This document shows, one piece after another, positions 9,781-20,842 of a DNA stretch of 64,000 nt (position 1 is its first letter; the number at the start of each line of letters is the position of its first letter). The position numbers and the translations under genes were made by a program. The DNA is from Micromonospora okii (lineage in GTDB: Bacteria; Actinomycetota; Actinomycetes; Mycobacteriales; Micromonosporaceae), in contig NZ_BBZF01000012.1 in the NCBI RefSeq assembly GCF_020884795.1, positions 674,664-738,663 of the forward strand, read 5' to 3'. Below the pieces are notes generated by a model. It was not told where the DNA came from. It ran no database searches and was given only the letters and a program-made list of their open reading frames with translations.

Positions 9781-9928
9781 GCCGCGTTCCATCACTGACG
9801 GTAGGGTCTGGGGCTGGCAGGCCCGCCCGCCCCCGCCGGCCCGCACGGGTCGGCGACCGCCGGTGCGGGTATGACGGTCGCGCGTTCCGGGACGTCGGGT
9901 CCCGGAACTCTGCTCGAGGAGGACAGGC

Positions 9929-10390
9929 GTGAGTTTTGGAGAGGTCGCGGCGCTGATCGCGGCGATCGCGTTCGCGATGCTCGTGTTGATCCTGACGCTG
10001 CCCATCCTGCGGCTGCGGCACACCGTGGACGCCGCCACCCGGATGATCAACGACCTCAACGACCGCACCGCGCCGCTGCTCGGGGACGTCAACACCACGG
10101 TGAAGAACGTCAACACCGCGCTGGAGCAGGTGCAGACCTCGCTGGACGGGGTGAACCTCCAACTGGCCAAGGTGGACACCATGACCAGTCACGCCCAGAA
10201 CGTCACCGCGAACGTGGCGAACCTCGCGACCGTGGTCTCCGCCGCCGCCGCGAACCCGCTGGTGAAGGTGGCCGCCTTCGGCTACGGCGTCCGTCGGGCC
10301 GCCTCCGCCCGCCGGCACGCGGAGACCGAGCGCGAGGTGCGCGACACCATCAAGCAGCAGCGCCGCGCGGCCAAGCGCGGCAACGCCTGA
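9929..10390 (+). CDS. DUF948 family protein
   Basis: A 153-residue protein with one N-terminal membrane helix (residues about 5-26) and a long helical region (VDAATRMINDLNDRTAPLL, then repeated V-N-T and L-x-x-V-x-x patterns) typical of DUF948 proteins, which look like general stress or envelope proteins with coiled-coil character. It has a GAGGAGG ribosome site. It leads a cluster DUF948-DUF6167-alaS-ruvX-mltG-aroE that I know to be conserved in actinobacteria. Confidence 0.85.
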   Translation: MSFGEVAALIAAIAFAMLVLILTLPILRLRHTVDAATRMINDLNDRTAPLLGDVNTTVKNVNTALEQVQTSLDGVNLQLAKVDTMTSHAQNVTANVANLATVVSAAAANPLVKVAAFGYGVRRAASARRHAETEREVRDTIKQQRRAAKRGNA

Positions 10391-10417
10391 GCCGGCCGGC
10401 GACGAGGGGATGAGGGC

Positions 10418-10723
10418 ATGAGACGCCTGTTCTGGCTGGGTATCGGGCTGGCCGTCGGCGTGGTGGTGGTCCGCAAGGCGACCCGCACCGCGCAGGCGTA
10501 CACGCCGGCGGGCATCGCCAGCGGCCTGTCGGAATCCGCTGGCGGCCTGATGGAGTCGCTGCGTAGCTTCGTGGAGGACGTCCGGATCGGGATGGCCGAG
10601 CGCGAGCAGGAAATTCACGAGGCGTTCGCCCGGGGCGAGGCGTTCGACGACCAGTTCGCCGAGCTGCGGGAGGACCCGCGCATCGGCGACCGAGAGATCT
10701 TTCCGGAGGAGCACCAACGATGA
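10418..10723 (+). CDS. DUF6167 family small membrane protein
   Basis: A 101-residue protein with an N-terminal hydrophobic helix ([15 protein letters not shown]), a middle amphipathic part, and an acidic C-terminus ending EEHQR. It matches what I recall of the DUF6167 family that sits before alaS in actinobacteria; function unknown. The stop overlaps the alaS start (ATGA), so translation of the two is coupled. Confidence 0.75.
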   Translation: MRRLFWLGIGLAVGVVVVRKATRTAQAYTPAGIASGLSESAGGLMESLRSFVEDVRIGMAEREQEIHEAFARGEAFDDQFAELREDPRIGDREIFPEEHQR

Positions 10724-13398
10724 AGACGGCGGAGATCAAGCGGCGGTTCCTCGCCCACTTCGAGGCGAACGGACACGCCGTGGTGCCGTCCGCTCCGCTG
10801 CCCGCCATCAGCGACCCGAACCTGCTGTTCATCAACGCGGGCATGGTGCAGTTCGTGCCCTACTTCCTCGGCCAGCAGACCGCGCCGTACGCGCGGGCGA
10901 CCAGCGTGCAGAAGTGCATCCGTACCCCCGACATCGACGAGGTCGGCAAGACCAGCCGGCACGGCACGTTCTTCCAGATGAACGGCAACTTCTCGTTCGG
11001 TGACTACTTCAAGTCCGGGGCGATCCCGCTCGCCTGGGAGCTGGTCACCAAGCCGGTCGAGGCGGGCGGCTTCGGGCTGGACCCGGAACGCGTCTGGGCC
11101 ACGGTCTACCTCGACGACGACGAGGCGTACGGAATCTGGCGCGAGACCGGTGTGCCGGCGGAGCGGATCGTGCGCCGGGGCAAGAAGGACAACTTCTGGT
11201 CGATGGGCATTCCCGGCCCGGCCGGCCCCTGCTCCGAGCTGTACTACGACCGGGGCCCCGCCTACGGGCGCGAGGGCGGCCCGGAGGTCGACGAGGACCG
11301 CTACCTGGAGTTCTGGAACCTCGTCTTCATGCAGTACGAGATCGCGGACGTCGTCAGCAAGGAGGACTTCCGCATCGTCGGCGAGCTGCCGAAGAAGAAC
11401 ATCGACACCGGCATGGGCCTGGAGCGGATGGCCTCCATCCTCCAGGGCGTCGACAACCTCTACGAGATCGACGAGGTCCGGCCGATCCTGGCGCGGGCCG
11501 CCGAGCTGACCGGCAAGCGGTACGGGGCGCACTCCGGCCAGGTGGCCAGCGAGTCGCACCCGGACGACGTGCGGCTGCGGGTGATCGCCGACCACGTGCG
11601 CACCGCGCTGATGCTCATCGGCGACGGGGTCACCCCGAGCAACGAGGGGCGCGGCTACGTGCTGCGCCGCATCATGCGCCGGGCCATCCGGGCGGTCCGG
11701 CTGCTGGGCTACGCCGATCGGGCGCTGCCCGAGCTGCTGCCGGTGGCCCGGGACTGCATGGCCCCGTCGTACCCGGAGCTGGCGACCGAGTTCGACCGGA
11801 TCGCGCAGTACGCGTACGCGGAGGAGGACGCCTTCCTGGCGACGCTGCGCGCCGGGACGACGATCCTGGACACGGCGATCGCCGAGACCAAGTCGGCGGG
11901 GCAGCCGGCGCTCTCGGGCGACAAGGCGTTCCAGCTCCACGACACCTACGGCTTCCCGATCGACCTGACCCTGGAGATCGCCGCCGAGCAGGGCCTCCAG
12001 GTCGACGCCGACGGCTTCCGCCGGCTGATGGCCGACCAGCGCAACCGGGCCAAGGCCGACGCGCGGGCCCGCAAGACGGGGCACACCGACGTGTCGGCGT
12101 ACCGGTCGGTGCTGGACTCCGGCGGGCCGGTGGAGTTCACCGGCTACACCGAGCTGAACCGGGAGTCCCGGGTCCGCGCGCTGCTGGCCGGTGGCGGCGA
12201 GGTCGGCGCGGCCGTCGAGGGGGACACCGTCGAGCTGGTGCTCGACACCACCCCGTTCTACGCCGAGGGCGGCGGCCAGCAGCCCGACCAGGGCCTGATC
12301 ACCGTCGGCGGCGGCCAGGTCGAGGTCTTCGACGTGCAGCAGCCGGTGCCGGGCCTGATCGTGCACCGCGCGCGGGTGGTGCGGGGCGAGGTGCGCTCCG
12401 GCGAGACCGGGTACGCCGAGATCGACGTGACCCGGCGGCGGGCCATCTCCCGCTCGCACACGGCCACCCACCTGGTGCACCAGACGATGCGCAACTTCCT
12501 CGGCGAGTCGGCGACCCAGGCGGGCTCGCTGAACGCGCCGGGCCGGCTGCGGTTCGACTTCAACACCCCCACCGGGGTCGCGCCGAGCGTGCTGCACGAC
12601 GTGGAGCAGCAGGTAAACGAGGTGCTCCTGGCCGACCTGGAGGTGCACGCCTTCATCACCACCCAGGAGGAGGCCCGCCGCATCGGCGCGATGGCGCTCT
12701 TCGGCGAGAAGTACGGCGAGCGGGTCCGGGTCGTCGAGGTCGGGGACTACGCCCGGGAGCTGTGCGGCGGCACCCACGTGGCCCGCTCGGCCCAGCTCGG
12801 CCTCGTGAAGATCCTCTCCGAGGCGTCGGTGGGCTCCGGGGTGCGCCGCATCGAGGCCCTCGTCGGCATGGACGCGTTCGGCTTCCTGGCCCGCGAGCAC
12901 CTGCTGGTCTCCCGGCTCGCCGAGCTGTTCCGGGTCCCCGGCGACCAGGTCGCCGACCGGGTGGAGCAGACGGTCACCCAGCTCCGCGACGCGGAGAAGG
13001 AGCTGGAGAAGCTGCGCGCCCAGCTCGTGCTCGGCGGCGCGGCGGCCCTTGCCGCGCAGGCGAAGGACGTGGGCGGGGTGGCGTACGTCGGCACGGAGGC
13101 GCCCGAGGGTGCGGCCGGCAACGACGTGCGGACCCTGGCCCAGGAGATCCGCGGCCGCATCGACCCGGCCCGCCCGGCCGTGGTGGCGGTGGCGGCCCGG
13201 TCGAACGGCAAGGCGTCCCTGGTGGTGGCCGTGAACGCGGCGGCCCGGGGCCGGGGCCTGACCGCGAAGGAGCTGGTCAAGGCCGCGTTCTCCGGCCGGG
13301 GTGGCGGCAGCGACGACCTCGCCCAGGGCGGCGGCCTGCCGGCCGGCGAGGCGCCGAAGCTGCTGGCGACGGTCGAGAAGGCGATCGCCGACGCGTGA
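10720..13398 (+). CDS. alaS: Alanyl-tRNA synthetase
   Basis: An 892-residue enzyme that charges tRNA-Ala, of normal length for the family. The class II catalytic core is N-terminal ([25 protein letters not shown]). The editing domain carries the zinc-binding and deacylation motifs [10 protein letters not shown] and CGGTHVA. The C-Ala domain includes [12 protein letters not shown] near the end. The ATG overlaps the upstream stop by 4 bases. Downstream, 73 bases separate it from ruvX. Confidence 0.98.
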   Translation: MKTAEIKRRFLAHFEANGHAVVPSAPLPAISDPNLLFINAGMVQFVPYFLGQQTAPYARATSVQKCIRTPDIDEVGKTSRHGTFFQMNGNFSFGDYFKSGAIPLAWELVTKPVEAGGFGLDPERVWATVYLDDDEAYGIWRETGVPAERIVRRGKKDNFWSMGIPGPAGPCSELYYDRGPAYGREGGPEVDEDRYLEFWNLVFMQYEIADVVSKEDFRIVGELPKKNIDTGMGLERMASILQGVDNLYEIDEVRPILARAAELTGKRYGAHSGQVASESHPDDVRLRVIADHVRTALMLIGDGVTPSNEGRGYVLRRIMRRAIRAVRLLGYADRALPELLPVARDCMAPSYPELATEFDRIAQYAYAEEDAFLATLRAGTTILDTAIAETKSAGQPALSGDKAFQLHDTYGFPIDLTLEIAAEQGLQVDADGFRRLMADQRNRAKADARARKTGHTDVSAYRSVLDSGGPVEFTGYTELNRESRVRALLAGGGEVGAAVEGDTVELVLDTTPFYAEGGGQQPDQGLITVGGGQVEVFDVQQPVPGLIVHRARVVRGEVRSGETGYAEIDVTRRRAISRSHTATHLVHQTMRNFLGESATQAGSLNAPGRLRFDFNTPTGVAPSVLHDVEQQVNEVLLADLEVHAFITTQEEARRIGAMALFGEKYGERVRVVEVGDYARELCGGTHVARSAQLGLVKILSEASVGSGVRRIEALVGMDAFGFLAREHLLVSRLAELFRVPGDQVADRVEQTVTQLRDAEKELEKLRAQLVLGGAAALAAQAKDVGGVAYVGTEAPEGAAGNDVRTLAQEIRGRIDPARPAVVAVAARSNGKASLVVAVNAAARGRGLTAKELVKAAFSGRGGGSDDLAQGGGLPAGEAPKLLATVEKAIADA

Positions 13399-13471
13399 GC
13401 ACGACGCACGTCGGGTCGGGGCGGACCGGTCAGGTTCGCCCCGCCCCTTCTCCCGACAGGCTGGGGGACAG

Positions 13472-13930
13472 GTGACCGGGTCGTTGCGCGGGGTCCGGCT
13501 GGGGGTCGACGTCGGGCAGGTCCGGGTCGGGGTGGCCCGGTCCGACCCGCACGGGGTGCTGGCAACCCCGCTGGTGACCCTCGCCCGGGACCTGACCGCC
13601 GACCCCGACGCGGTGCCCCGAGACATGGCCGGGCTGGTCGCGCTGATCGCCGAGCACGAGGCCGTCGAGGTCGTGCTCGGTCTTCCGGTCAACCTCGCAG
13701 GTCAGCACGGCCCGGCGGCACGGAACGTGAAGGCGTACGCTGACCGGCTGGCTGCTGTAATAGCCCCCGTTCCGGTAACGCTCACCGACGAGAGGATGTC
13801 GACCGTCGTGGCTTCTCGTAGGCTGACCGAGCGTGGCGTCCGGGGGAAGCGCCAACGCGCGGTGGTCGACCAGGCCGCCGCGGTCGAGATCCTGCAGAGC
13901 TGGCTGGACGCGCAGAGGCGGACGCGATGA
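13472..13930 (+). CDS. ruvX: Holliday junction resolvase-like YqgF/RuvX (pre-16S rRNA nuclease)
   Basis: A 152-residue RNase H-fold protein. The acidic metal site begins at LGVDVGQVRVGVA, followed by VLGLPVNLAGQ, the DERMSTVVASRRL motif and a C-terminal VDQAAAVEILQSWLD, all family hallmarks. In E. coli the homologue is implicated in 16S rRNA 5'-end maturation. The GTG at 13472 follows a GGGGGA ribosome site and gives the usual family length. It overlaps the mltG start (ATGA). Confidence 0.92.
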   Translation: MTGSLRGVRLGVDVGQVRVGVARSDPHGVLATPLVTLARDLTADPDAVPRDMAGLVALIAEHEAVEVVLGLPVNLAGQHGPAARNVKAYADRLAAVIAPVPVTLTDERMSTVVASRRLTERGVRGKRQRAVVDQAAAVEILQSWLDAQRRTR

Positions 13931-15129
13931 TCGACGATCTGGACCTCGGGTTCGACGAGGCGGACCGGAGCGGTGACAAGGGCAAGCACCGGCGCAGCTA
14001 CGTGCGCAAGCGCAAGGGCGAGTCCTCGGGCGGGCGCGGGAAGACCGCCCTCGCCCTGCTGATGGCGTTCGTCCTGCTCGGCGTCATCGGCGGCGGGGCC
14101 TTCTACGGCTTCGACCGCATCCAGGGCTACTTCGTCACGCCCGACTACGACGGTGCCGGCAGCGGCGAGGTGACGATCGAGGTCAAGCAGGGTGCGCTGA
14201 TCGCCGACGTGGCCGAAGCGCTCTACGCCGCCGGGGTGGTCAAGAGTTCGAAGGCGTTCATCGAGGCCGCCGAGGAGAACTCGCGCAGCAAGAACATCCA
14301 GCCCGGCACCTACAAGGTGCGCAAGCAGATGAGCGGCGAGAAGGCCCTGATCATGCTGCTCGACCTGAAGAACAAGGTCAACAACGGGCTCACCATCCCC
14401 GAGGGCACCACGGCCAAGCGCACCTACAAGCTCCTGTCAGAGAAGACCAAGATCCCGGTCAAGGAGTTCGAGGCCGCCGCGAAGGACCCGGAGGGGCTCG
14501 GCGTGCCGGACTGGTGGTTCAAGCGCAGCGACGGCAAGCCGTCGAAGAAGTCGGTCGAGGGCTTCCTCTTCCCCGACACGTACGAGATCCCGCCGAAGGC
14601 CACCGCCGAGAGCATCCTGTCGATGATGGTGGAGAACTTCCTCACCGTCACCGGGCAGATGAAGTTCGCCGACCGGGTGCAGGAGGAGCGCGGCGGGATC
14701 AGCCCGTACGAGGCGCTGATCGTCGCGTCCCTCGCCCAGGCCGAGGCGGGTAACAAGGACGACCTCGGCAAGGTCGCCCGGGTCGCCTACAACCGGGTGT
14801 ACGGCGAGTTCGACTGCAACTGCCTGGAGATGGACGTCACGGTCAACTACTACTTCGAGTCGATCGGCAAGGAGGGCAAGCGGTCGAAGGACATGACCGC
14901 CGCCGAGCTGGACGACCCGAAGAACCCGTACAACCGCAAGCTGCCCGGCATGATCCCCACCCCGATCAACAACCCGGGCAAGCAGGCCCTGGAGGGGGCG
15001 ATGGACCCGCCGGAGGGCAAGTGGCTCTTCTTCGTGGCGATCGACAAGGAGGGGCACTCCGCCTTCGCCGAGACATACGACAAGCACCTGCGCAACGAGG
15101 CGAAGGCCAAGGAGGCCGGGATCATCTGA
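13927..15129 (+). CDS. mltG: Endolytic peptidoglycan transglycosylase MltG
   Basis: A 400-residue inner-membrane protein of the YceG/MltG family, which cuts nascent glycan strands and may end their polymerisation. A basic cytoplasmic N-terminus of about 45 residues precedes one membrane helix (LALLMAFVLLGVIGGGAFYG). A LysM-like region follows, then the catalytic part with FLFPDTYEIP and the segment VASLAQAEAG. In E. coli the corresponding segment reads ASIVEKET; here its first Glu is Gln while the second is kept. Overlaps ruvX by ATGA and aroE by one base (TGATG). Confidence 0.92.
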   Translation: MIDDLDLGFDEADRSGDKGKHRRSYVRKRKGESSGGRGKTALALLMAFVLLGVIGGGAFYGFDRIQGYFVTPDYDGAGSGEVTIEVKQGALIADVAEALYAAGVVKSSKAFIEAAEENSRSKNIQPGTYKVRKQMSGEKALIMLLDLKNKVNNGLTIPEGTTAKRTYKLLSEKTKIPVKEFEAAAKDPEGLGVPDWWFKRSDGKPSKKSVEGFLFPDTYEIPPKATAESILSMMVENFLTVTGQMKFADRVQEERGGISPYEALIVASLAQAEAGNKDDLGKVARVAYNRVYGEFDCNCLEMDVTVNYYFESIGKEGKRSKDMTAAELDDPKNPYNRKLPGMIPTPINNPGKQALEGAMDPPEGKWLFFVAIDKEGHSAFAETYDKHLRNEAKAKEAGII

Positions 15130-15971
15130 TGGCGACGCCACGGCGGGCGGCGGTGGTCGGCAAGCCCATCGGCCACTCCCTCTCCCCGGTGATCCACAAC
15201 GCCGGCTACGCCGCCGCCGGCCTCACCGGGTGGTCGTACACGACGATCGAGTGCGCGGAGGCCGAGCTGCCGGCCCTGGTCGGCGGCCTCGGCCCCGAGT
15301 GGGCCGGGCTGTCGGTGACCATGCCCTGCAAGGAGGCCACCCTCGCCCTCGCGGCCGAGGTGTCGCCGGTCGCCGCCGCGATGGGCGCGGCGAACACCCT
15401 CGTCCACCGGACCGACGGCTCCTGGTACGCGGACAACACCGACGCGGCCGGCATGGTCGAGCTGCTGTCGGCGGCGGCCGTCCGGCCGGGGGCCCGGGTG
15501 ACCGTGCTCGGCGCGGGCGGCACCGCGCGGGCCGCCCTGGCCGCCGCCGCCCGCCTCGGCTCGGGCACCGTGACCGTGGTGGCCCGCCGCGCGTCGGCGA
15601 TCGACGAGCTGCGCCCGGCCGCCGACGCCCTCGGCCTGCGGCTGGCCGGCGCCGACTGGGCCGACGCGCCGGCGCACACCGACGCCGACGTGGTGGTCTC
15701 CACCGTGCCGAAGGGCGTCGCCGACCACCTCGCCGCCGACGCCCGGTGGCGGCCGGGCGCGGTCTACTTCGACGCGCTTTACGACCCGTGGCCCACTCCG
15801 CTCGCCGCGTCGGCCGGTGCGGCCGGCTGCCGGGTGGTCTCCGGGCTGGACCTGCTCGTCGCCCAGGCGGTCGGCCAGTTCGAGCACTTCACCGGCGTGC
15901 GCGCCCCGGTCGCGGCGATGGCCGCGGCGCTGTCGGCCGAGGTCGGCATCGAGATCCGCCCGACCCGCTAG
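15129..15971 (+). CDS. aroE: Shikimate dehydrogenase
   Basis: A 280-residue enzyme reducing 3-dehydroshikimate to shikimate with NADPH in the aromatic amino acid pathway. The shikimate-binding S-L-S is in GKPIGHSLSPVIHN, the catalytic lysine in SVTMPCKEA, the aspartate in DNTDAAG, and the nucleotide loop is VLGAGGTARAAL. Its ATG shares one base with the mltG stop. It heads a dispersed set of shikimate genes here (aroE, aroC, aroK, aroB, aroQ). Confidence 0.95.
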   Translation: MATPRRAAVVGKPIGHSLSPVIHNAGYAAAGLTGWSYTTIECAEAELPALVGGLGPEWAGLSVTMPCKEATLALAAEVSPVAAAMGAANTLVHRTDGSWYADNTDAAGMVELLSAAAVRPGARVTVLGAGGTARAALAAAARLGSGTVTVVARRASAIDELRPAADALGLRLAGADWADAPAHTDADVVVSTVPKGVADHLAADARWRPGAVYFDALYDPWPTPLAASAGAAGCRVVSGLDLLVAQAVGQFEHFTGVRAPVAAMAAALSAEVGIEIRPTR

Positions 15972-16010
15972 CCGGGTCGCCCGACCCGGGGCGGCCCGGG
16001 GCGTGCCGCG

Positions 16011-16132
16011 CCATGTCGGCGACGTGGCGGCATCCGAGCACCCCGGACACCGCCATGTCGCCGACATGGGCGCCTGGACCGTGGGCGCAGTCGAGTCCGG
16101 GTACCCCGGATGCCACCATGCCGCCGACGTGG
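16011..16132. repeat. Three 17-bp palindromes of the CCATGTCG-N-CGACATGG family
   Basis: CCATGTCGCCGACATGG at 16053-16069 is a perfect palindrome around one base. Variants lie at 16011-16027 (GACGTGG end) and 16116-16132 (CCATGCCGCCGACGTGG). Between them are related arms: a GGCATCC...CCCCGGACACC segment and, in inverted order, GTCCGGGTACCCCGGATGCC. The same family recurs at 54466-54524. The stretch otherwise holds nothing gene-like. Confidence 0.75.
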
Positions 16133-16218
16133 CGGCCCGTCCGCTGTGCATTGCCGGGTCGCCCGGTGGCGGTGGCGACGACACCGGGGGTTTCCCGGCG
16201 CTGCCTAGCGTCCCGAGC

Positions 16219-18084
16219 ATGCTGACACTTCGCCGACGGCCGCGCCGGGCCGTCGCCGCGCTCGCGGCCCTCGCCACGACCGCCGGTCTGTTCGCCGCCG
16301 TCCAGACCCCCACCCCCGCAGCCGCCGGGCCCGGCGACGTCGTGGTCGCCGAGGACTTCTCCGCCGGTACGCTGCCCGCAGGCTGGCGCGCCGTCGACGG
16401 CGACTGGACGGTGCGCGACGGCCGGCTGCGCGGCACCGCCACCAGTGGCACCAGGAAGATCACCTTCGGCCGGCACCTGACCCACTTCCGATTCGAGGCC
16501 ACCGTCCGGTTCGAGTCCGTCGCCGAGCCCACCCGGTGGGCGGCGCTCGGCCTGGACGTGCCCGCCGACGGGCGTACCCCCTGGTGGATCGCCACCATGC
16601 GCAGCGGCACCACGGCCGCCAACGGCCTGGAGTTCGCGCAGCTCACCACCGCCAACGCCTGGAACGTCACCGACACCGCCGCCGCGCCGTACGCCGCCGG
16701 CACGGGGCGGGACGTGAAGGTCGCCGTGGAGGTGCACGGCAACCAGGCCCGCTGGTTCCTCGACGGCCGGCAACTGCTGCGCACCAGCAGCCTGACCCGG
16801 TCCACCGACGGCGGGCAGGCGCTCGTCGTCAACGGCGGCAGCGTCTCCTTCGACGACGTGCGGGTCACCGAGTTGCCGCCCAACGGCTACCTGCGCCCGG
16901 CCGGGGCCCCGCTGAGCGTGATCGCGCACCGGGGCGCGTCCGCCGCCGCCCCGGAGAACACCCTCGTCGCGCAGGAGGTCGCCCGCCGGGCCGGCGCGGA
17001 CTTCGTCGAGAACGACGTGCAGCCGAGCCGCGACGGGGTGCCGTTCGTGCTGCACGACACCACCGTGGACCGCACCACCGACGGCACGGGCGCGATCCGT
17101 GCCCTCACCGCCGCCCAGCTCAAGGCCCTCGACGCCGGCTCCTGGTTCGCCCCGCAGTACGCCGGGGCGCGGCTGCCCACCCTCGCCGAGCAACTCGCCG
17201 ACCTGCGCACCCGGGGCGGCAACCTCCTGCTGGAGATCAAGGGCGCGCACACCCGGGCCGAGGTGGCCCGGATCGTCGAGGTGATCCGCGCCGAGCGGAT
17301 GACCGCCCGGGTCTTCGTGCAGAGCTTCGAGGTCGACGCCCTGCGCCACACCCGGGAACTCGCCCCCGAGCTCCCCACCGGCCTGCTGCGCAGCAGCCTG
17401 GACGCCGATCCGGTCGCCGTCGCCAGGGAGCTGGGCGTCACCGCGTACAACCCGACCGGGGCGGCGCTGCTGGCCCGGCCCGCCGTGGTCGCCGACCTGC
17501 ACCGCGCCGGCGTCGCCGTGATGGCCTGGACGGTCGACTCGCCTGCCCAGTGGCAGCAGTTGGAGCGCATCGGCACCGACGCGATCATCACCAACCGGCC
17601 GGCGGAGCTGGCCGGCTGGAACGCCGCCGGGCAGCTCGCGGCGGCCGGCCCCGCCGTGTCGATCGCCGCCCCGCTCGACGGGGCGGAGCTGGACCGCGCC
17701 CAGCGGCCCGTGCTCACCGTCCCGGTCACCGACGCCGACAGCGTGACCGTCACCCTCGACGGCCAGCCGGTGTCGGCGGGTCGGCCGCTGGACCTGACCG
17801 GGCTGGCGGCCGGCGAGCACCGGCTCCGCGCCGTGGCGACCGGACCGAAGGGGACGGCGAGCGCCGAGGCCACGTTCACGGTGGTGGTGACTGCCGCCGG
17901 CCTGGGGCACCTGCTGCTCACCTCGGGGGCGAAGACCCCGGCGCTCACGGTGGCCACCAACCTGCTGGTCCTGCGCCGCTACGCCGAGCTGGCCCGGTAC
18001 GCCGAGCAGCAGGCCGGCAAGCGGCTGCCGGCCGCGGCGGCCCGGACGATCGCCGCCGACGCCCGCATCCTCGCCGGGCGGTGA
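16219..18084 (+). CDS. Secreted glycerophosphodiester phosphodiesterase with extra domains
   Basis: A 621-residue exported protein. The signal peptide (basic RRRPRR, hydrophobic core, cleavage near PAAAG at about residue 36) is followed by a jelly-roll-like domain (about 40-225, FDDVRVTE at its end). The GDPD catalytic barrel spans about 232-475, with [25 protein letters not shown] and [13 protein letters not shown] giving the metal and catalytic residues. An Ig-like segment and a helical tail follow. It would release glycerol-3-phosphate from phosphodiesters outside the cell. TAGCGT ends seven bases before the ATG with no ribosome site, so the mRNA may be leaderless. Confidence 0.88.
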   Translation: MLTLRRRPRRAVAALAALATTAGLFAAVQTPTPAAAGPGDVVVAEDFSAGTLPAGWRAVDGDWTVRDGRLRGTATSGTRKITFGRHLTHFRFEATVRFESVAEPTRWAALGLDVPADGRTPWWIATMRSGTTAANGLEFAQLTTANAWNVTDTAAAPYAAGTGRDVKVAVEVHGNQARWFLDGRQLLRTSSLTRSTDGGQALVVNGGSVSFDDVRVTELPPNGYLRPAGAPLSVIAHRGASAAAPENTLVAQEVARRAGADFVENDVQPSRDGVPFVLHDTTVDRTTDGTGAIRALTAAQLKALDAGSWFAPQYAGARLPTLAEQLADLRTRGGNLLLEIKGAHTRAEVARIVEVIRAERMTARVFVQSFEVDALRHTRELAPELPTGLLRSSLDADPVAVARELGVTAYNPTGAALLARPAVVADLHRAGVAVMAWTVDSPAQWQQLERIGTDAIITNRPAELAGWNAAGQLAAAGPAVSIAAPLDGAELDRAQRPVLTVPVTDADSVTVTLDGQPVSAGRPLDLTGLAAGEHRLRAVATGPKGTASAEATFTVVVTAAGLGHLLLTSGAKTPALTVATNLLVLRRYAELARYAEQQAGKRLPAAAARTIAADARILAGR

Positions 18085-18278
18085 CCACGCGCGGTGCGGG
18101 TCGTCGCGCCGGCGGCCCGCACCGCTGCCGGCCCCGCGTCCGCCCTCCTGGGAGGTGTGCGCTGCCGTCGCCGCGTCCGTCCTGCGGAGAGGTGCGCGCG
18201 GCGGGGCCGGGCGTCCGCAGGGCGGGACACGGCGGGCGGCGCGCCGGGACGCGATCCCGCCGTGACAGACTGGCCGAC

Positions 18279-19457
18279 GTGTTGCGTTGGCTGACCGCAG
18301 GGGAATCGCACGGACCCGCCCTCGTGGCGCTGCTGGAGGGCGTGCCCGCCGGGATCGAGGTGACCAGCGGCGAGATAGCCGACGAGCTGGCCCGCCGCCG
18401 GCTCGGCTACGGCCGAGGCGCGCGGATGGCCTTCGAGCGGGACGAGATCGAGGTGATCGGCGGGCTGCGGCACGGCGTCACGCTGGGCAGCCCCGTCGCC
18501 ATCCGGGTGGGCAACTCCGAGTGGCCCAAGTGGCAGACCGTGATGGCCGCCGACCCGGTGGACCCCGACGAGCTGGCCCGGCAGGCCCGCAACGCGCCGC
18601 TGACCCGGCCGCGCCCGGGCCACGCCGACCTGGCCGGAATGCAGAAGTACGGCCACACCGACGCCCGCCCCATCCTGGAGCGGGCCAGCGCGCGGGAGAC
18701 TGCCGCCCGGGTCGCCGTCGGCACCGTTGCCAAGGCGCTGCTGCGGCAGGCCCTCGGCGTCGAGATCGTCTCGCACGTGGTGGAGCTGGGCCCGGTCGCC
18801 GTGAAGCCGGGGCTGCGCCCGACGCCGGCCGACGCCGAGCGCATCGACGCCGACCCGCTGCGCTGCCTCGACGCCGACGCCAGCGCCCGCATGGTCGCCG
18901 AGGTCGACGCCGCGAAGAAGGCCGCCGACACCCTCGGTGGCGTGGTCGAGGTGCTGGCGTACGGGGTGCCGCCGGGCCTGGGCAGCCACGTGCAGTGGGA
19001 CCGCAAGCTCGACGCCCGGCTCGCCACCGCGCTGATGTCGATCCAGGCGATCAAGGGCGTGGAGATCGGCGACGGCTGGCAGCAGGCCCGCTCGCGCGGC
19101 TCCGAGGCGCACGACGAGATCATCCCGACGGCGACCGGGGTGCGCCGGGTCACCGACCGGGCCGGCGGCCTGGAGGGCGGCATCACCACCGGCGAGCCGC
19201 TGCGGGTGAAGGCGGCCATGAAGCCGATCTCCTCGCTGAACCGGGCCCTGGCCACCGTGGACGTGACCACGGGGGAGCCGGCCACCGCGATCAACCAGCG
19301 CTCCGACGTGTGCGCCGTGCCGGCCGCCGCCGTGGTCGCCGAGGCGATGGTTGCCCTGGTGCTCGCCGAGGCCGCCACGGAGAAGTTCGGCGGCGACTCG
19401 GTCGCCGAGATCCGTCGTAACCTGGCCGGCTACCTCGACGCCCTGGTGATCCGGTGA
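18279..19457 (+). CDS. aroC: Chorismate synthase
   Basis: A 392-residue FMN-dependent enzyme that converts EPSP to chorismate. Family signatures are [18 protein letters not shown] at the N-terminus, [12 protein letters not shown], and [13 protein letters not shown] in the middle. The GTG at 18279 gives [12 protein letters not shown], the normal N-terminus. It lacks a clear ribosome site; CAGACT ends seven bases upstream. The stop overlaps the aroK start (GTGA). About 190 bases before it hold nothing recognisable. Confidence 0.97.
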   Translation: MLRWLTAGESHGPALVALLEGVPAGIEVTSGEIADELARRRLGYGRGARMAFERDEIEVIGGLRHGVTLGSPVAIRVGNSEWPKWQTVMAADPVDPDELARQARNAPLTRPRPGHADLAGMQKYGHTDARPILERASARETAARVAVGTVAKALLRQALGVEIVSHVVELGPVAVKPGLRPTPADAERIDADPLRCLDADASARMVAEVDAAKKAADTLGGVVEVLAYGVPPGLGSHVQWDRKLDARLATALMSIQAIKGVEIGDGWQQARSRGSEAHDEIIPTATGVRRVTDRAGGLEGGITTGEPLRVKAAMKPISSLNRALATVDVTTGEPATAINQRSDVCAVPAAAVVAEAMVALVLAEAATEKFGGDSVAEIRRNLAGYLDALVIR

Positions 19458-19981
19458 GCGAGACGCCCGTGGGCGGGACGCGCCCGCTGGTCGTCCTCGT
19501 CGGGGCGCCCGGGTCCGGCAAGACCACCGTCGGGGAGGCGCTCGCCGCGCTGCTCGGGGTCGAGTTCCGGGACACCGACGCCGACATCGAGGCGCTGGCC
19601 GGCAAGCCGATCCCGGAGATCTTCGTCGACGAGGGGGAGGCGCACTTCCGCGCCCTCGAACGGGCCGCGACCGCCGCCGCGCTGGCCTCCTGCGCGGGGG
19701 TGCTCGCCCTCGGCGGCGGCGCGGTCCTCGCCGAGGAGAACCGGGCCGCCCTGGTCGGGCACACCGTGGTGCACCTGAGCGTGGAGCTGACCGACGCGGT
19801 GAAGCGGGTCGGGCTGGGCGCGGGCCGGCCGCTGCTGGCGTTCAACCCGAGGGCGACGCTGAAGCACCTGATGGACCAGCGCCGCCCGCTCTACGCGGAG
19901 GTGGCCACCGCGACGGTCGTCACCGACGGGCGCGCGCCCGACGAGATCGCCGCGGAGATCGTCGCCCTGCTCAAGCCCTGA
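19454..19981 (+). CDS. aroK: Shikimate kinase
   Basis: A 175-residue ATP-dependent kinase making shikimate-3-phosphate. The Walker A loop is GAPGSGKTT, the shikimate-binding DTDADIE follows, and GGGAVL matches the substrate-binding glycine motif. Start is the GTG overlapping the aroC stop, so the two enzymes are co-translated. Its 3' end overlaps by 11 bases the 3' end of the convergent membrane gene, whose frame was extended through a repeat. Confidence 0.95.
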   Translation: MSETPVGGTRPLVVLVGAPGSGKTTVGEALAALLGVEFRDTDADIEALAGKPIPEIFVDEGEAHFRALERAATAAALASCAGVLALGGGAVLAEENRAALVGHTVVHLSVELTDAVKRVGLGAGRPLLAFNPRATLKHLMDQRRPLYAEVATATVVTDGRAPDEIAAEIVALLKP

Positions 19982-20842
19982 CGCCCCCGCGCGCCGTCAC
20001 CCTCCCGCCCGCTGCCGCGCCCCCACCTGCCGCCGCCTCCCCGGGTGAGGTGTTGGGAAGGGGCCCTTCCTCTACCGAATGCGTTAACAAGGGGCCCTTC
20101 CTTACCTCCGGGCGCCAGGTGGCGAGGAGGGCGAGGGCCAGGGCGATCTCCGCCAGGTCGCCGCCGTAGTACATGACCGTCGCCCCGGCGCGCAGGTCGT
20201 CCGGCGGGGCGGGCACGTCCACGGCCAGGCCCGCGTACATGAGCTGGGCGAGGGCGGCGTGGGCGGCCACGGCGACGCCGAGCACGACCAGCCGCACGGG
20301 CACCCGCGCGCGGTGCGGGCCGGGGTCGGGGCCGGCGACCGACCAGGTTAAGAGCAGCCCGGAGAGCAGGAAGTGTAGGTGCACCAGGTGGTGCAGCCCC
20401 GGGTTGGTCAGCGTCGCCCGGTACAGCGGCGTGAGGTACAGCGCGTAGAGGCCGCCGACGGTCAGCGCGAGGCCGGTGACCGGGTGGGCGAGCGCGCCCA
20501 GGAGCGGCCGGCGCAGCAGCCGCACCAGGGCCCGGCCGCGCCGCCGGTCGAGGGTGCGCAGCAGCAGGGTGACCGGCGCGCCGAGCACCAGCCCGAGCGG
20601 CGCGAGCATGCCGACCAGCAGGTGCCCCCAGGCGTGCGCGGCGAAGCCGCCGGCGGGCAGGCCGAGGCCCAGTGCGAGCAGGGCCGCGCCGACGCCGAAG
20701 ACGGCCGTGCGCCGGTGCGGCCAGCCGAGGCCGCCCGGCCCGCGCTGTCGCAGCGCGGCGGCCAGGTAGACCCAGAACAGGACCAGCGGTACGAGCAGCG
20801 CCGGGCCGGGCGCGAACCCGTCGTGCCCGGCGTGGGTGCCGG

